A stretch of 64,000 nucleotides of DNA from Chondromyces crocatus. Lineage in GTDB: Bacteria > Myxococcota_A > Polyangia > Polyangiales > Polyangiaceae. The stretch is from the NCBI RefSeq assembly GCF_001189295.1, contig NZ_CP012159.1, positions 4,976,525 to 5,040,524 on the forward strand, written 5' to 3'. This document shows positions 16,740 through 28,898 of this stretch, piece by piece (the first letter of the stretch is position 1; each line of letters starts with the position of its first letter). A program made the translations under genes and the position numbers. Under the pieces are notes generated by a model. It saw only the letters and a list, made by a program, of their open reading frames with translations. It was not told where the DNA came from and did no database searches.

Positions 16740-18071
16740 TCATGAGGGCCGAACCCCTTTGCTCCGTTCCGCGCTGATCTTCCCACAGGATGGTGACGAT
16801 CCTCTCGCGGTCCCTTTCCCTTCGGCGTCCACGTCTCCGAAGACATGGGCTGCGTAGCCGTCGGCCCGCAGGCTTCCCAGACCTTTGTCGTCTTCGGTCC
16901 ACTCGGCGAGACGTGCGGCATCGGGACGGCGCAGGCGTGTCCGACGCTTCTCGTCCAGCTCGCAAAGGACCACGGAGCGGGCAGGATCTTCGAGCGCATC
17001 GAGGAGACTGTCCGAGTGCGTCGCCACGATCACAGGAGCGGATGCCGACACCTCTTCGAGCATCCACAAGACGCGTACGAGGAGCCCTGGGTGCAGGTGA
17101 ATCTCTGGATCGTCGAAAGCGAGGAGCGAGCGGCTTCCGTGAAGCCCGCAGAGCGCGATGAAGGCGAGGTAGCTGAGCTGCCCTTCGGATAGAACCTCGG
17201 CCGGAAGAGGAGCATCGGGGAACGTCCCGAAGACGAGTTCCAGCTCGATGTTGCCGCGTCCAGATGGGCTGAGCCGGAAGTCGCGAAGGTCAGCGCCGAG
17301 GCCGAGCTGGGCGCGCTCCAGAACACGGCTCCACGTCTCGTTGCCCAGATTGCGAAGCTGCTGGAACGCATTCGGGAGGTTCACGCCATGGCGCGTCAGC
17401 CGATCCGTCTTCTCGACGACCGAAGGCCAGCGCGGCCCTTGGCGGATGTCGAGCGCCCGCTGTTGCCAGATGGGACGTGCTTCGAAGGGGACGTGGACGT
17501 CAATCTGATCCAGCGCCTTGACCACGCGCTGGAGGGCGGGTTGTGTCTTGGCTCTCAACCACGGAAGTGCCAAGCGCAGCTCGTCCACGCCCGTCGATTC
17601 CTCGTCGTCGAACCGTTCGTCGAGGTTGACCCGTCGCAGCTTTGCAGTCCGCGCGTCGAAGAGCGTGAGGCTTGCATGTTTGCGTTTCAGTACACGAAGC
17701 GGTTCAAGCGCCTCGGGATCGGCGTACACGTCGAGTTGCTCGCGGAGCACCGCGGGGGACACACCGATGTGACCCATGGAAAGGTCGTAGACGATCTGCG
17801 GACCGTCTCCCTCGATCGTGACACCGAGGCGAAGCTCGTCCGATCCGCGGCGGAGCAGCGAATCCAGTCCGCCATGCCCCTTGACGATGATGTCGGACAC
17901 ATGCGCGATGGGCTTCGCCACCTGGTGCAGGATCTCGAACGCTTCGAGGATCGAACTCTTGCCCGTGCCGTTGTCGCCGATCAGCACTGTGAGACCGTGC
18001 AGGTCGAGCGTCAGTTCGTCGATCGCACGCAGTCCGGAGATCCTGACCTGTGTGATCCGATCATGGCTCAT
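16740..18071 (-). CDS. AAA/OLD-like ATPase (COG4637 type)
   Basis: A 443-residue protein with the SMC/ABC-like ATPase pattern. It opens with QVRISGLRAIDELTLDL, followed by Walker A GDNGTGKSS at about residues 34-42. A helical insert is followed by the signature-like LSEGQLSYLAFIALC, Walker B LLAFDDPEIHLHP, and the H-loop VIVATHSDSLLDAL. This is the OLD-type arrangement, but I see no C-terminal TOPRIM nuclease domain, so it is not a canonical OLD nuclease. Such orphan ATPases occur in DNA-repair and phage-defence contexts; here the neighbour is lhr (divergent) and no partner nuclease is adjacent. AGGAGG sits 13 bases before the chosen ATG, separated by a four-codon frame (MSTP) whose stop overlaps the start. 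Confidence 0.8.
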   Translation of the reverse strand: MSHDRITQVRISGLRAIDELTLDLHGLTVLIGDNGTGKSSILEAFEILHQVAKPIAHVSDIIVKGHGGLDSLLRRGSDELRLGVTIEGDGPQIVYDLSMGHIGVSPAVLREQLDVYADPEALEPLRVLKRKHASLTLFDARTAKLRRVNLDERFDDEESTGVDELRLALPWLRAKTQPALQRVVKALDQIDVHVPFEARPIWQQRALDIRQGPRWPSVVEKTDRLTRHGVNLPNAFQQLRNLGNETWSRVLERAQLGLGADLRDFRLSPSGRGNIELELVFGTFPDAPLPAEVLSEGQLSYLAFIALCGLHGSRSLLAFDDPEIHLHPGLLVRVLWMLEEVSASAPVIVATHSDSLLDALEDPARSVVLCELDEKRRTRLRRPDAARLAEWTEDDKGLGSLRADGYAAHVFGDVDAEGKGTARGSSPSCGKISAERSKGVRPS

Positions 18072-18090
18072 GGGGTTGACATGTCCTCCT
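18068..18090 (-). promoter_or_regulatory. Strong Shine-Dalgarno and MSTP mini-frame before the ATPase gene
   Basis: AGGAGG (18085-18090) is followed after two bases by ATG-TCA-ACC-CCA-TGA (18082-18068), whose stop overlaps the ATPase start in the form ATGA. The ribosome site is spaced better for neither start (2 and 13 bases), so a coupled mini-leader or a misassigned start are both possible. Confidence 0.3.
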
Positions 18091-18339
18091 GGGAGACGGC
18101 TTTGGGGGCTACAGGAATCAGCGTCAACGGCTTCGCTTCGAGCCCCTCCGGGCGCTTCGAGCGCAGTCCCCGCGAGACGTGGTCGAGCCGTCGAAGAGCG
18201 CCTTCGTCCACCGTGGGCCTCGGTGGGGCAGGGTCTCCACGGTTCCAGCAGACGGGTCTTCGCGGGCCTCCTGTGCGCCGGCTCGCGCACTCGGGCGCCG
18301 TGCGTGGCTGCCGCGCGCGCGATGCCCTAGTCTCCCGGG

Positions 18340-22872
<4,533 letters not shown>

Positions 22873-22999
22873 CGGCGGGGAGGACAGCGGTGGGATGACC
22901 GTCTCGAGGGCACCGGCGCCGAGATGATGAGCTGGTGGTGATGGGCGACGTCCGTGCGAGGTCCGAGGGCGAGGGCCGCGTGCAGCGGTCCTCTGCCTC

Positions 23000-23041
23000 G
23001 GATTCACGAGCGCGCGGGCTTGGATTCACGAGCGCGCGGGC
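23000..23041. repeat. 22-bp direct repeat in the convergent lhr/protease gap
   Basis: GGATTCACGAGCGCGCGGGC occurs at 23000-23019 and 23022-23041. It lies between the 3' ends of lhr and the protease gene (gap 22873-23131), which otherwise contains no gene. Confidence 0.75.
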
Positions 23042-23131
23042 GATGGGGGAAAGAACGAGACCCTCAGCAAGCTGCCGAGGCGCAGGCTCTCCGGGTGAGC
23101 CGTCGTCCCCTCTCCAGGTCGGCTCGACAGG

Positions 23132-24502
23132 TCAGTTGCACGTCTGGCCGCAGACACGCTGGACCTGGTCGACGCAGACGTCATCCCAGGCGGTGTTGCA
23201 GCAGTAGGGGTCGGCGCCGCAGATCTGGGTGACGCAGGGATCGCACGAGGCATCGAGCTTGCCGCCTGCGTTGCACTTGTCGTGCGCGCAGGCCTGGGCG
23301 CCACAGGACTGGCCGCAGATGCTCTGAACCTGGCCGACGCAGACGTCGTCCCACGCCGTGCTGCAGCAGTAGGGGTCGACGGTGCAGATCGTCGCGACGC
23401 AAGGATCGCAGGTGGAGGTGAGCACGGAACCTTCGTCGCACTTGTCGTGCGCGCAGGTGTCTCCCCCGCCGCCCGAGCCACCCCCACCGCCCGAGCCACC
23501 GGCTCCGCCGCTGCCCCCGTTGCCGCCCGAGCCACCGGCTCCGCCGCTGCCATTGCTGCCGTCGCAGTCCGGATCGACGGGCGCTGCGCATGCGAGGGAG
23601 CAGATCCCGTCGGCGCCGCAGTGGTTCCGAGCGCAGTCGGGGTCGACGATCTGGCCGCCGACGTTACAGGATTCCTCGCAGACGCCGTTGGAGCGGCACG
23701 GGTCGTCCGCGCCTTCGAACTCGTCGATGCGATCCTGGAGCCAGCTCGTGATCATCGGGAGATCGGTGCGGGCCTGGACGCCGTCGAGCGTGCAAGGGCC
23801 GTCCCCGAACGAGGTGACGCCCGCGTGTTGCTCGACGCCGTCGCGGATGACGAAGGCCGGGCCGCCGGAGTCCCCATTGCACGTGTTCTTCTGGGGGACC
23901 TTGTAATAGAACTGCGTCTCATTGATGAATCCGGGCGTGCCGCCCACGGTGGCCGGGCCGACGGCCTGGATCGGGAAGTTCGCGACGCGGCGGGTGCCAA
24001 AGCCGGTATCGGTGATGCCGTTGTCGTAGCCATAGCCCACGAAGATGAAGTCGGGGCCGACATAGGCGCCATTGTTCTCCAGCGTCTCGCGCAGCAGGGG
24101 CGCAGGCTGGACCGGCGCGTCGGTGGCGAGCTTCAGAACCGCCACGTCGTTGGCGAGGGTCGAGCCGCTGTAGCCCGGGTGCCGGATCTCCTGCACGACG
24201 TCGACCGTCTGGGCACCGCTCAGGATGTTGGTTCCCAGGAAAATCTTGCGGATTCCGCCGTAACAGTGACCTGCGGTGAGCACGGTGCGTCTGGAGATGA
24301 CCGTGCCGGTGCAGAACGCTCCACCGTTGTCTCCGACGCCGACGACGAATGTATGCCAGGTATCGGTGGTGCCTCCCACGATCTCCTGGCCGTCCGATAG
24401 CAAGGCCTCTCTGTCCGGGCCTCCGGTGGTGTCATGGGTGCAGCCCATGCCAGCGCCCGCAAGACACACCACTGCGAACAGAAGATTCTTGCTCTTCGTC
24501 AT
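23132..24502 (-). CDS. S1-family serine protease, lipoprotein, with cysteine-rich C-terminal repeats
   Basis: A 456-residue secreted protease, counted from the ATG at 24502, which has AGGA seven bases upstream; an in-frame GTG at 24508 is too close to that site. A hydrophobic signal ends in GMGC (Cys21), suggesting lipidation. The mature enzyme would begin at IVGG; the catalytic triad is H79 (LTAGHC), D119 (NDVAVLKL) and S212 (GDSGGP). The residue six before the nucleophile is Asn rather than Asp, so trypsin-like Arg/Lys specificity is doubtful. After residue 270 come cysteine-rich segments, a Gly/Ser linker, and two tandem copies of a repeat with CAHDKC...CDPCV..IC..DPYCC...WDDVCV..V..ICGQ.C, typical of myxobacterial extracellular proteins. 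Probably anchored to the envelope or released as a predatory hydrolase. Confidence 0.9.
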   Translation of the reverse strand: MTKSKNLLFAVVCLAGAGMGCTHDTTGGPDREALLSDGQEIVGGTTDTWHTFVVGVGDNGGAFCTGTVISRRTVLTAGHCYGGIRKIFLGTNILSGAQTVDVVQEIRHPGYSGSTLANDVAVLKLATDAPVQPAPLLRETLENNGAYVGPDFIFVGYGYDNGITDTGFGTRRVANFPIQAVGPATVGGTPGFINETQFYYKVPQKNTCNGDSGGPAFVIRDGVEQHAGVTSFGDGPCTLDGVQARTDLPMITSWLQDRIDEFEGADDPCRSNGVCEESCNVGGQIVDPDCARNHCGADGICSLACAAPVDPDCDGSNGSGGAGGSGGNGGSGGAGGSGGGGGSGGGGDTCAHDKCDEGSVLTSTCDPCVATICTVDPYCCSTAWDDVCVGQVQSICGQSCGAQACAHDKCNAGGKLDASCDPCVTQICGADPYCCNTAWDDVCVDQVQRVCGQTCN

Positions 24503-24694
24503 TTTCACTTCCTAATCAGTAGGTTGTACTGCCGAGAGGCGGGCAGTGTGCTCGCTGCATGCGGGGTGGGGCAAGGTGAAAAGAGCAAGAATGACCTCGG
24601 TGTTTCGAGGACTCAAAATTACACTTCATTGCTGCTTCGATTCATTGTGCCACCTGCGATGATTGTCGCGGGAGCAGACGAATGAAGCTCGAGG

Positions 24695-24750
24695 CAGGGA
24701 AAAATGCCCTGAATGAAGAAGCGCGATGCCGAAAGCAGGGAAAAATGCCC
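24695..24750. promoter_or_regulatory. Duplicated 17-bp dyad upstream of the protease gene
   Basis: CAGGGAAAAATGCCCTG is present twice, at 24695-24711 and 24734-24750, 39 bp apart. Each copy has 5-bp inverted arms (CAGGG/CCCTG) around AAAAATG. They lie about 190-250 bp upstream of the protease start, in the 511-bp gap 24509-25019, which contains no gene. The pair may be an operator; the absence of a T-tract argues against terminators. The remainder of the gap shows nothing else that I recognise. Confidence 0.5.
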
Positions 24751-25019
24751 TGGTGGTCGTGCGTGATGGCGTCGTGAGTGCGCGAAGAATGCACGGGGAT
24801 TGACTCTTGGTATGGGCGAGGCCGTGCGCCGGAATGAGTCAATCGTTGTCGGCAGGGGACGGTGAGAAGGGCGACGCTCCCGAGCCGGACGCGGCTGCCG
24901 TGGGGTGCCCAGGGGGGGATCGCTGGAGGAAGGAGCGCGCCCTGGGAAGCCGCGGGGGCCTCGATGGCGCGGTGGAGGAGCTGCGTTCGTGGCGGGGGAT
25001 CTGACTCGTGGTGGAAGGC

Positions 25020-26036
25020 TCAGATCTGCAGGGCGATGAGCCCGGGCTGGCCCGGCATGATGGGCCTCTCGTAGTCGGTGGTGCCATCACCACCGCGGGC
25101 GGCGTCGCCCCGGTACAGGCTCGAGCTCATGCCCCCTGGCTGCTGCAGGCTGCCCCCTTCGGTTTCGAGGAGCGTTGCGCCTGGATGGATCCACGAGGCA
25201 CCGCCGCCACCGCCGCCGCCGGTGTAGGTGATCTTGGCGGCGCCGCTGCCACCGCCGAAGAAGCCCGAGCCGCCGCCACCGCTCGATCCGTTGCCGATGC
25301 CCTGTCCCCCGAGGTGTCCCTTGGCGGGGGCGTCTCCGGCACTGGTGCAGGCGCGGACGACGCCGCCATGGTGTTCCCCCCCGGGCTCGCCGTCAGAGGT
25401 GCACGTGTCGTAGCCGTAGGGATTGCGGTCGTTGCTGATGCCGCCGGCGCCGCCGGCCGTCTGGGTGGCACCGCGGCCGCCGCCGGAGCCAGTCTGGACT
25501 TCGTCGTTGGCGATGCCGTCCTGCCCGTTGCCTCCAGCGGGTCCTGCGGCGCCGCCGCTGCCCGCGGGCGGATTGACCGGCGGATTGCAGCCGTGGCAGC
25601 CGTCGACGCCCGCGCCGCCTCCTCCTCCGGACACGAGGATGATCTCGCCGTTGCGCAGGACGTAGGAGGCTCCGCCACCCCCACCGTGAGGCCCGCCGCC
25701 GCTCGCGACGCGGACCTCGAGCACGTCACCGGGAGTCACGGGGACGAGGGCGCTCAGGAAGGCGCCACCCCCGCCCGGGCCCGGGGCGCCACCCCCGCCG
25801 CCCCCACCCCACACGAACAGGCGGGCGACCGTCTTGCCGGGCCCGACCGTGACGCTGTCGACCTGCCCGCCCTCGGTCCAGACCCGGTCGGTGGCATCGG
25901 GGGGAGGGAGGTCCGGCGGATCATCTGGCGTCTCCGGGAGATCGTCGGGAAGGGGGTCGACGACGACGTTGCCTCCGCAGCCGGTGGCCGTCAGGAGTGC
26001 CAGCAGGAAGGCAGAGGCGAGGGGGGGCGGTCGCAT
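25020..26036 (-). CDS. Glycine-rich lipoprotein
   Basis: A 338-residue protein with a signal ending LLTATGC (Cys20), followed by an acidic Pro/Asp-rich spacer and a long glycine-rich domain (WGGGGGGGAPGPGGGG, VSGGGGGAGVDGCHGC). The alternation of short hydrophobic strands (VARLFVWGG, YVLRNGEIILVSGG) with Gly runs resembles the glycine-rich domain of ALK/LTK-type and phage adhesin proteins, which pack as polyglycine-II helices. It probably acts on the cell surface. Four or more cysteines between residues 160 and 230 could form disulphides. The composition is extreme, so domain assignment is tentative. The open frames on the plus strand here are shadows of the Gly-rich codons. Confidence 0.75.
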   Translation of the reverse strand: MRPPPLASAFLLALLTATGCGGNVVVDPLPDDLPETPDDPPDLPPPDATDRVWTEGGQVDSVTVGPGKTVARLFVWGGGGGGGAPGPGGGGAFLSALVPVTPGDVLEVRVASGGGPHGGGGGASYVLRNGEIILVSGGGGGAGVDGCHGCNPPVNPPAGSGGAAGPAGGNGQDGIANDEVQTGSGGGRGATQTAGGAGGISNDRNPYGYDTCTSDGEPGGEHHGGVVRACTSAGDAPAKGHLGGQGIGNGSSGGGGSGFFGGGSGAAKITYTGGGGGGGASWIHPGATLLETEGGSLQQPGGMSSSLYRGDAARGGDGTTDYERPIMPGQPGLIALQI

Positions 26037-26311
26037 GGGTGTCCCTTTCGAGAGCGCTGCCAGGGAGGTGAGGCGTCAGGCATGCCGCGCGGCGTCGGCG
26101 AGGCGATCTCATCGCGGTCTGGCGAGGTCGTCAACCAGCCAGGGGAGGTGAGTGCGGGAGGGAGAGCGGCAGGAGGAACAGATGGGAGCGGCGGTGATGG
26201 GAGCGGCGGTGACCGGAGCGAAGGAAGTGAGCGCAGGGGGGTCGCTTGTCGTCCTGAAGCGTGTCCGGTAGGGTCCGGCCACGGGGATGATTGAATGAGT
26301 GTTGGAGCATC

Positions 26312-26833
26312 ATGAGCATTCGAATTCGCGCGGTCTGTACGAAGAGCGTCCTTGGTGTCACGGCAGAATCGCTTCGAGAGGGGATTGCTGCCCGGTTGCC
26401 GACGCTGGCGACCTACTACGGGGAGTCAGAGCCATCGAAGACGATCGCGGGTCTCTCGGTGAGCGAGGGCGGTGGTGTGCGGGGGGAGTCTGGATGGATG
26501 CGGATTCAGGCGGGGGATGCTGCGGGGATGGCGCTGGTCGTGGACTGGATCGGTGAAGGCCAGGCATTGAAGGATGAAATCCAGGCGCTCCTCGCCGGGC
26601 TGGACGACTGCGAGGAGGAAGACGCAGAGGAGGTCCGTGATTGCCTGAGCGATGCGGTCGGGGTGGCGCGGGTGACGCTGGATGTGGGGGCCGTGGAGGG
26701 CATCGGATGGCCACTGGCGATCGCGATCGCTGCGACCCTGGCCGATGAGGGGGAAGGGTTGATCCAGGCGGATGGCGAGGGGTGGATGACGGTGGACGGC
26801 TCGGGCGTGGAGCAGCTCATCGACGCCGACTGA
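26312..26833 (+). CDS. Acidic hypothetical protein
   Basis: A 173-residue acidic protein beginning MSIRIRAVCTKSVLGVTAES, with TTGGAG just upstream of the ATG. It contains YYGESEPSKTIAGLSVSEGG, an acidic helix DDCEEEDAEEVRDCL, and a C-terminal VEGIGWPLAIAIAATLADEG. There is no signal peptide and I do not recognise the family. The size, acidity and position between a surface lipoprotein and a repeat-filled accessory region would suit a small immunity or accessory protein, but this is only contextual. The 275 bp upstream (26037-26311) contain short GGGAGCGGCGGTGA repeats and no gene. Confidence 0.6.
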   Translation: MSIRIRAVCTKSVLGVTAESLREGIAARLPTLATYYGESEPSKTIAGLSVSEGGGVRGESGWMRIQAGDAAGMALVVDWIGEGQALKDEIQALLAGLDDCEEEDAEEVRDCLSDAVGVARVTLDVGAVEGIGWPLAIAIAATLADEGEGLIQADGEGWMTVDGSGVEQLIDAD

Positions 26834-27127
26834 GCGAGGAAGCCACGTGGTGGCGTCGACCGGACTGGAGAGGGCGAGCTCCGATGGAGCACCCCGGCCC
26901 ATCGGAGAGCATGCGGCTGGAGGGCTCGATGCGCGAAGTTGCGGCCCGCCCTGCGTGAAGGTGTCCGACCAGCCCTTCGTGCTGTCGTGTTCACGAGCAT
27001 CCCGTGAGCACGCTTTCGGCCTCTGCGGCTCGCGACGCCCGCCCACCCTTCACAGGCACGACGGCTCGTCATCCGGGCATGACAGCAGGGCGCCCACCTT
27101 CGCGGGCATCACGACGCGGCAGCAGCT

Positions 27128-27221
27128 GGACCTCGACGAGCCTGGCGCCTGCACCCCCCGCGGTGGGAGCCCGATTGGCAGGGTCGACGCCGAAGGCCCG
27201 ACCACCTTCTGCTGCCTCTGA
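27128..27221 (+). pseudogene. Remnant of the cysteine-rich protein C-terminus
   Basis: The frame ending at 27221 reads DEPGACTPRGGSPIGR, then VDAEGPTTFCCL and a stop, nearly identical to the end of the gene at 2-406 (EPGACTPRGGSPTGR, TTFCCL). Upstream of about 27125 the similarity disappears, and the remaining sequence back to 26834 shows no protein-like pattern. It is therefore a 3' fragment of a paralogue. The nucleotide match is also close, including CTTCTGCTGCCTCTGA at the stop. Confidence 0.75.
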
Positions 27222-27541
27222 AAGGGGCTCGCCTGGTCGTGCCGCGGTCTGACGTCAGCGCTGGGCACGTCATCCGGCACAAGGCCCGCGTGCCTCGTGA
27301 TGCGGCGCTGGCTCACGCCCACGGCAAGGAGCCGCCTTGCAGGAGGTATTCCAAGCGATGCCCGACGGCCGCGATTCTCGGCTCAGCGGAATGGCTTCCA
27401 CGCTCCGTGGTCCACCACCTCGTGCTGGCGGGAGGTGGTCACGCGAAGGCAAGGCATGACGACACGGGCGCTATTGTCGCGTGCTGACCCGTGCTGGTCT
27501 TGTAAAGGTCGAGAATCGCAGCGCTTCGAGGCGTGAAAGGC

Positions 27542-28191
27542 GCCTTCGTGGGGCGGAAACGGGTTCTCGTGCCAGTGAATTTGCTGTTCTGGTCAGCAGG
27601 TGCGCTTCTCGAGCCAGCAGTTTTGCTTCTCTGGTCCGTGATCGCGCTTCTCGTGACAGCGGTTTTGCTTCGCTGGCCGGTGGTCGCGCTTCACGTGACA
27701 GTGAATCCGCTTCACGTGACGTCGAACGAACTTCGCTTGGCAGCGAACCGCGTTCACGTGACAGGGAACGTCCCTTATCCGACCCTGTGCGCAACCTCGC
27801 CTCAGCGAATGCTCGTTCACGTGCCGTCGAACGAGTTTCGCGTGCCGTCGAACGAACTTCGCTTGGCAGGCAACGCCGTTCACGTGACGTCGAACGCGCT
27901 TCATGTGCCGTCGAAGGCGCTTCGCTTGGCAGGCAACGCCGTTCACGTGACGTCGAACGAATTTCCCTCGGCAGCGAACCGCATTCACGTGACGGTAGGT
28001 TCGCCCCATCCTCCCGCATGCGCGAGTCTGCCTTCCTGGTGTCGATTCACGAACCAGCGAATGAATTTCGCTGACCATCGATCCTCCTTCACGTGCCGTC
28101 GAACGCGCTTCACGTGCCGTCGAACGAACTTCGCCGAACGGCGAATGCATTTCACGCGCCAGCGAACGCGCTTCACGTGCCGTCGAACATC
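27542..28191. repeat. 21-bp tandem array (about 31 units) with a 63-bp higher-order period
   Basis: Units of 21 bp with core TTCACGTGCCGTCGAACG follow each other head to tail. The register is exact from 27542 to 28003 (22 units), loses one base between 28004 and 28044, then continues for seven units. Some units are strongly diverged (27773-27814 and 28004-28044). Between about 27815 and 27961 units recur in groups of three, for example a unit starting CTTCGCTTGGCAGGCAACGC at 27857 and again at 27920. Many units carry the palindrome CACGTG. Since 21 is a multiple of 3 and the unit lacks stops, several overlapping long open frames exist on both strands; I treat them as products of the repeat. 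Confidence 0.85.
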
Positions 28192-28289
28192 CACCCCTCG
28201 TCAGCCGTCCAGACGCGACGCCACGCACCTGGTGACCCCCCGCCAGAAAGCGTTGGAGGCGAGGGGGGATACGCTGGAGCCTGGAGACG

Positions 28290-28793
28290 GTGTGCACCGA
28301 TCTCCGTCGCTTCGATGACACCTGCAGGGCTCGACTCGAAGCCATGGTGGCTCGGCATGCCCTCGCCGAGTTGACGCCGCTTCGCGTGGTGCATCTGGAC
28401 ATCGACACCACGGCGATGCCGCTGTTCGGGGACCACGAAGGCGCATTGCTTGGACCGAATCCGCATTACCGTCGGGGGGACTCGATGTGCGAGATCGCAG
28501 GGGAGGCGATGCTTCTCGCCCGAGGGGTGAGCCCAGCGCTCGCACGGGTGTGCCTGCCCCACGCGCAGTGGGATCGGATGTCCGTCTCGTTCGAGGAGCT
28601 GCTCGTCGCGCTGGCGGACAAGCTCTGGAAGGGGGTCCGTAAGGTCGACCTGGAGGAGCGCGTCATCGACGCCGTCGCCGAGAAAGTCGGCACGTCGCGG
28701 TGGGAGGTGTTCGTGACGCTCGACAGCCTGTTCGAGGAGATCGCTGCGGAAGGCGATGCACGGCTGGAACGCAGGCGAAGGGGAGCGGCTTGA
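28290..28793 (+). pseudogene. Fusion of a transposase fragment with an HD-domain protein fragment
   Basis: A continuous frame of 167 codons appears composite. Its first 60 or so residues include VHLDIDTTAMPLFGDHEGA followed by LGPNPHYR, matching the first catalytic-Asp region (DIDTT....G.QEGA..GPNP.Y.GRPS) of IS1380/IS4-like DDE transposases. From about 28485 on it reads EIAGEAMLLARGVSPALARV, HAQW, FEELLVALADKLWKGVRKVD and a helical end, which matches the C-terminal half of small HD-domain phosphohydrolase-like proteins; the metal-binding HD of such proteins is missing. Both halves are incomplete. It lies between the 21-bp array and the McrBC-like pair, pointing to past insertion and deletion. 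Whether the chimera is translated is unknown. Family matches are from memory. Confidence 0.6.
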
Positions 28794-28898
28794 ACGGGCT
28801 GGCGGCGTCTGATAAGGGGGGAATGCTGGGTTGAAGTACGCTGAATCGCTCATGAAACGCCGCATGGCCTTGTTAACTGAAGAAGGAGCCTCTCACTG

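Noticed and set aside
23282-24400. A 372-codon plus-strand frame
   Set aside because: It is antisense to the S1 protease, whose signal peptide and catalytic triad are clear.
24695-24750. Intrinsic terminators for the glycine-rich lipoprotein gene
   Set aside because: The stems are only 5 bp, are exactly duplicated and lack a T-tract, so an operator pair is the better reading.
27533-28318. Overlapping open frames of 180-270 codons on both strands (27471-28019, 27481-28074, 27533-28318, 27593-28411)
   Set aside because: All are generated by the 21-bp repeat, which contains no stop in several frames. Mutual overlap on both strands means that at most one could be real, and none has a ribosome site that sets it apart.
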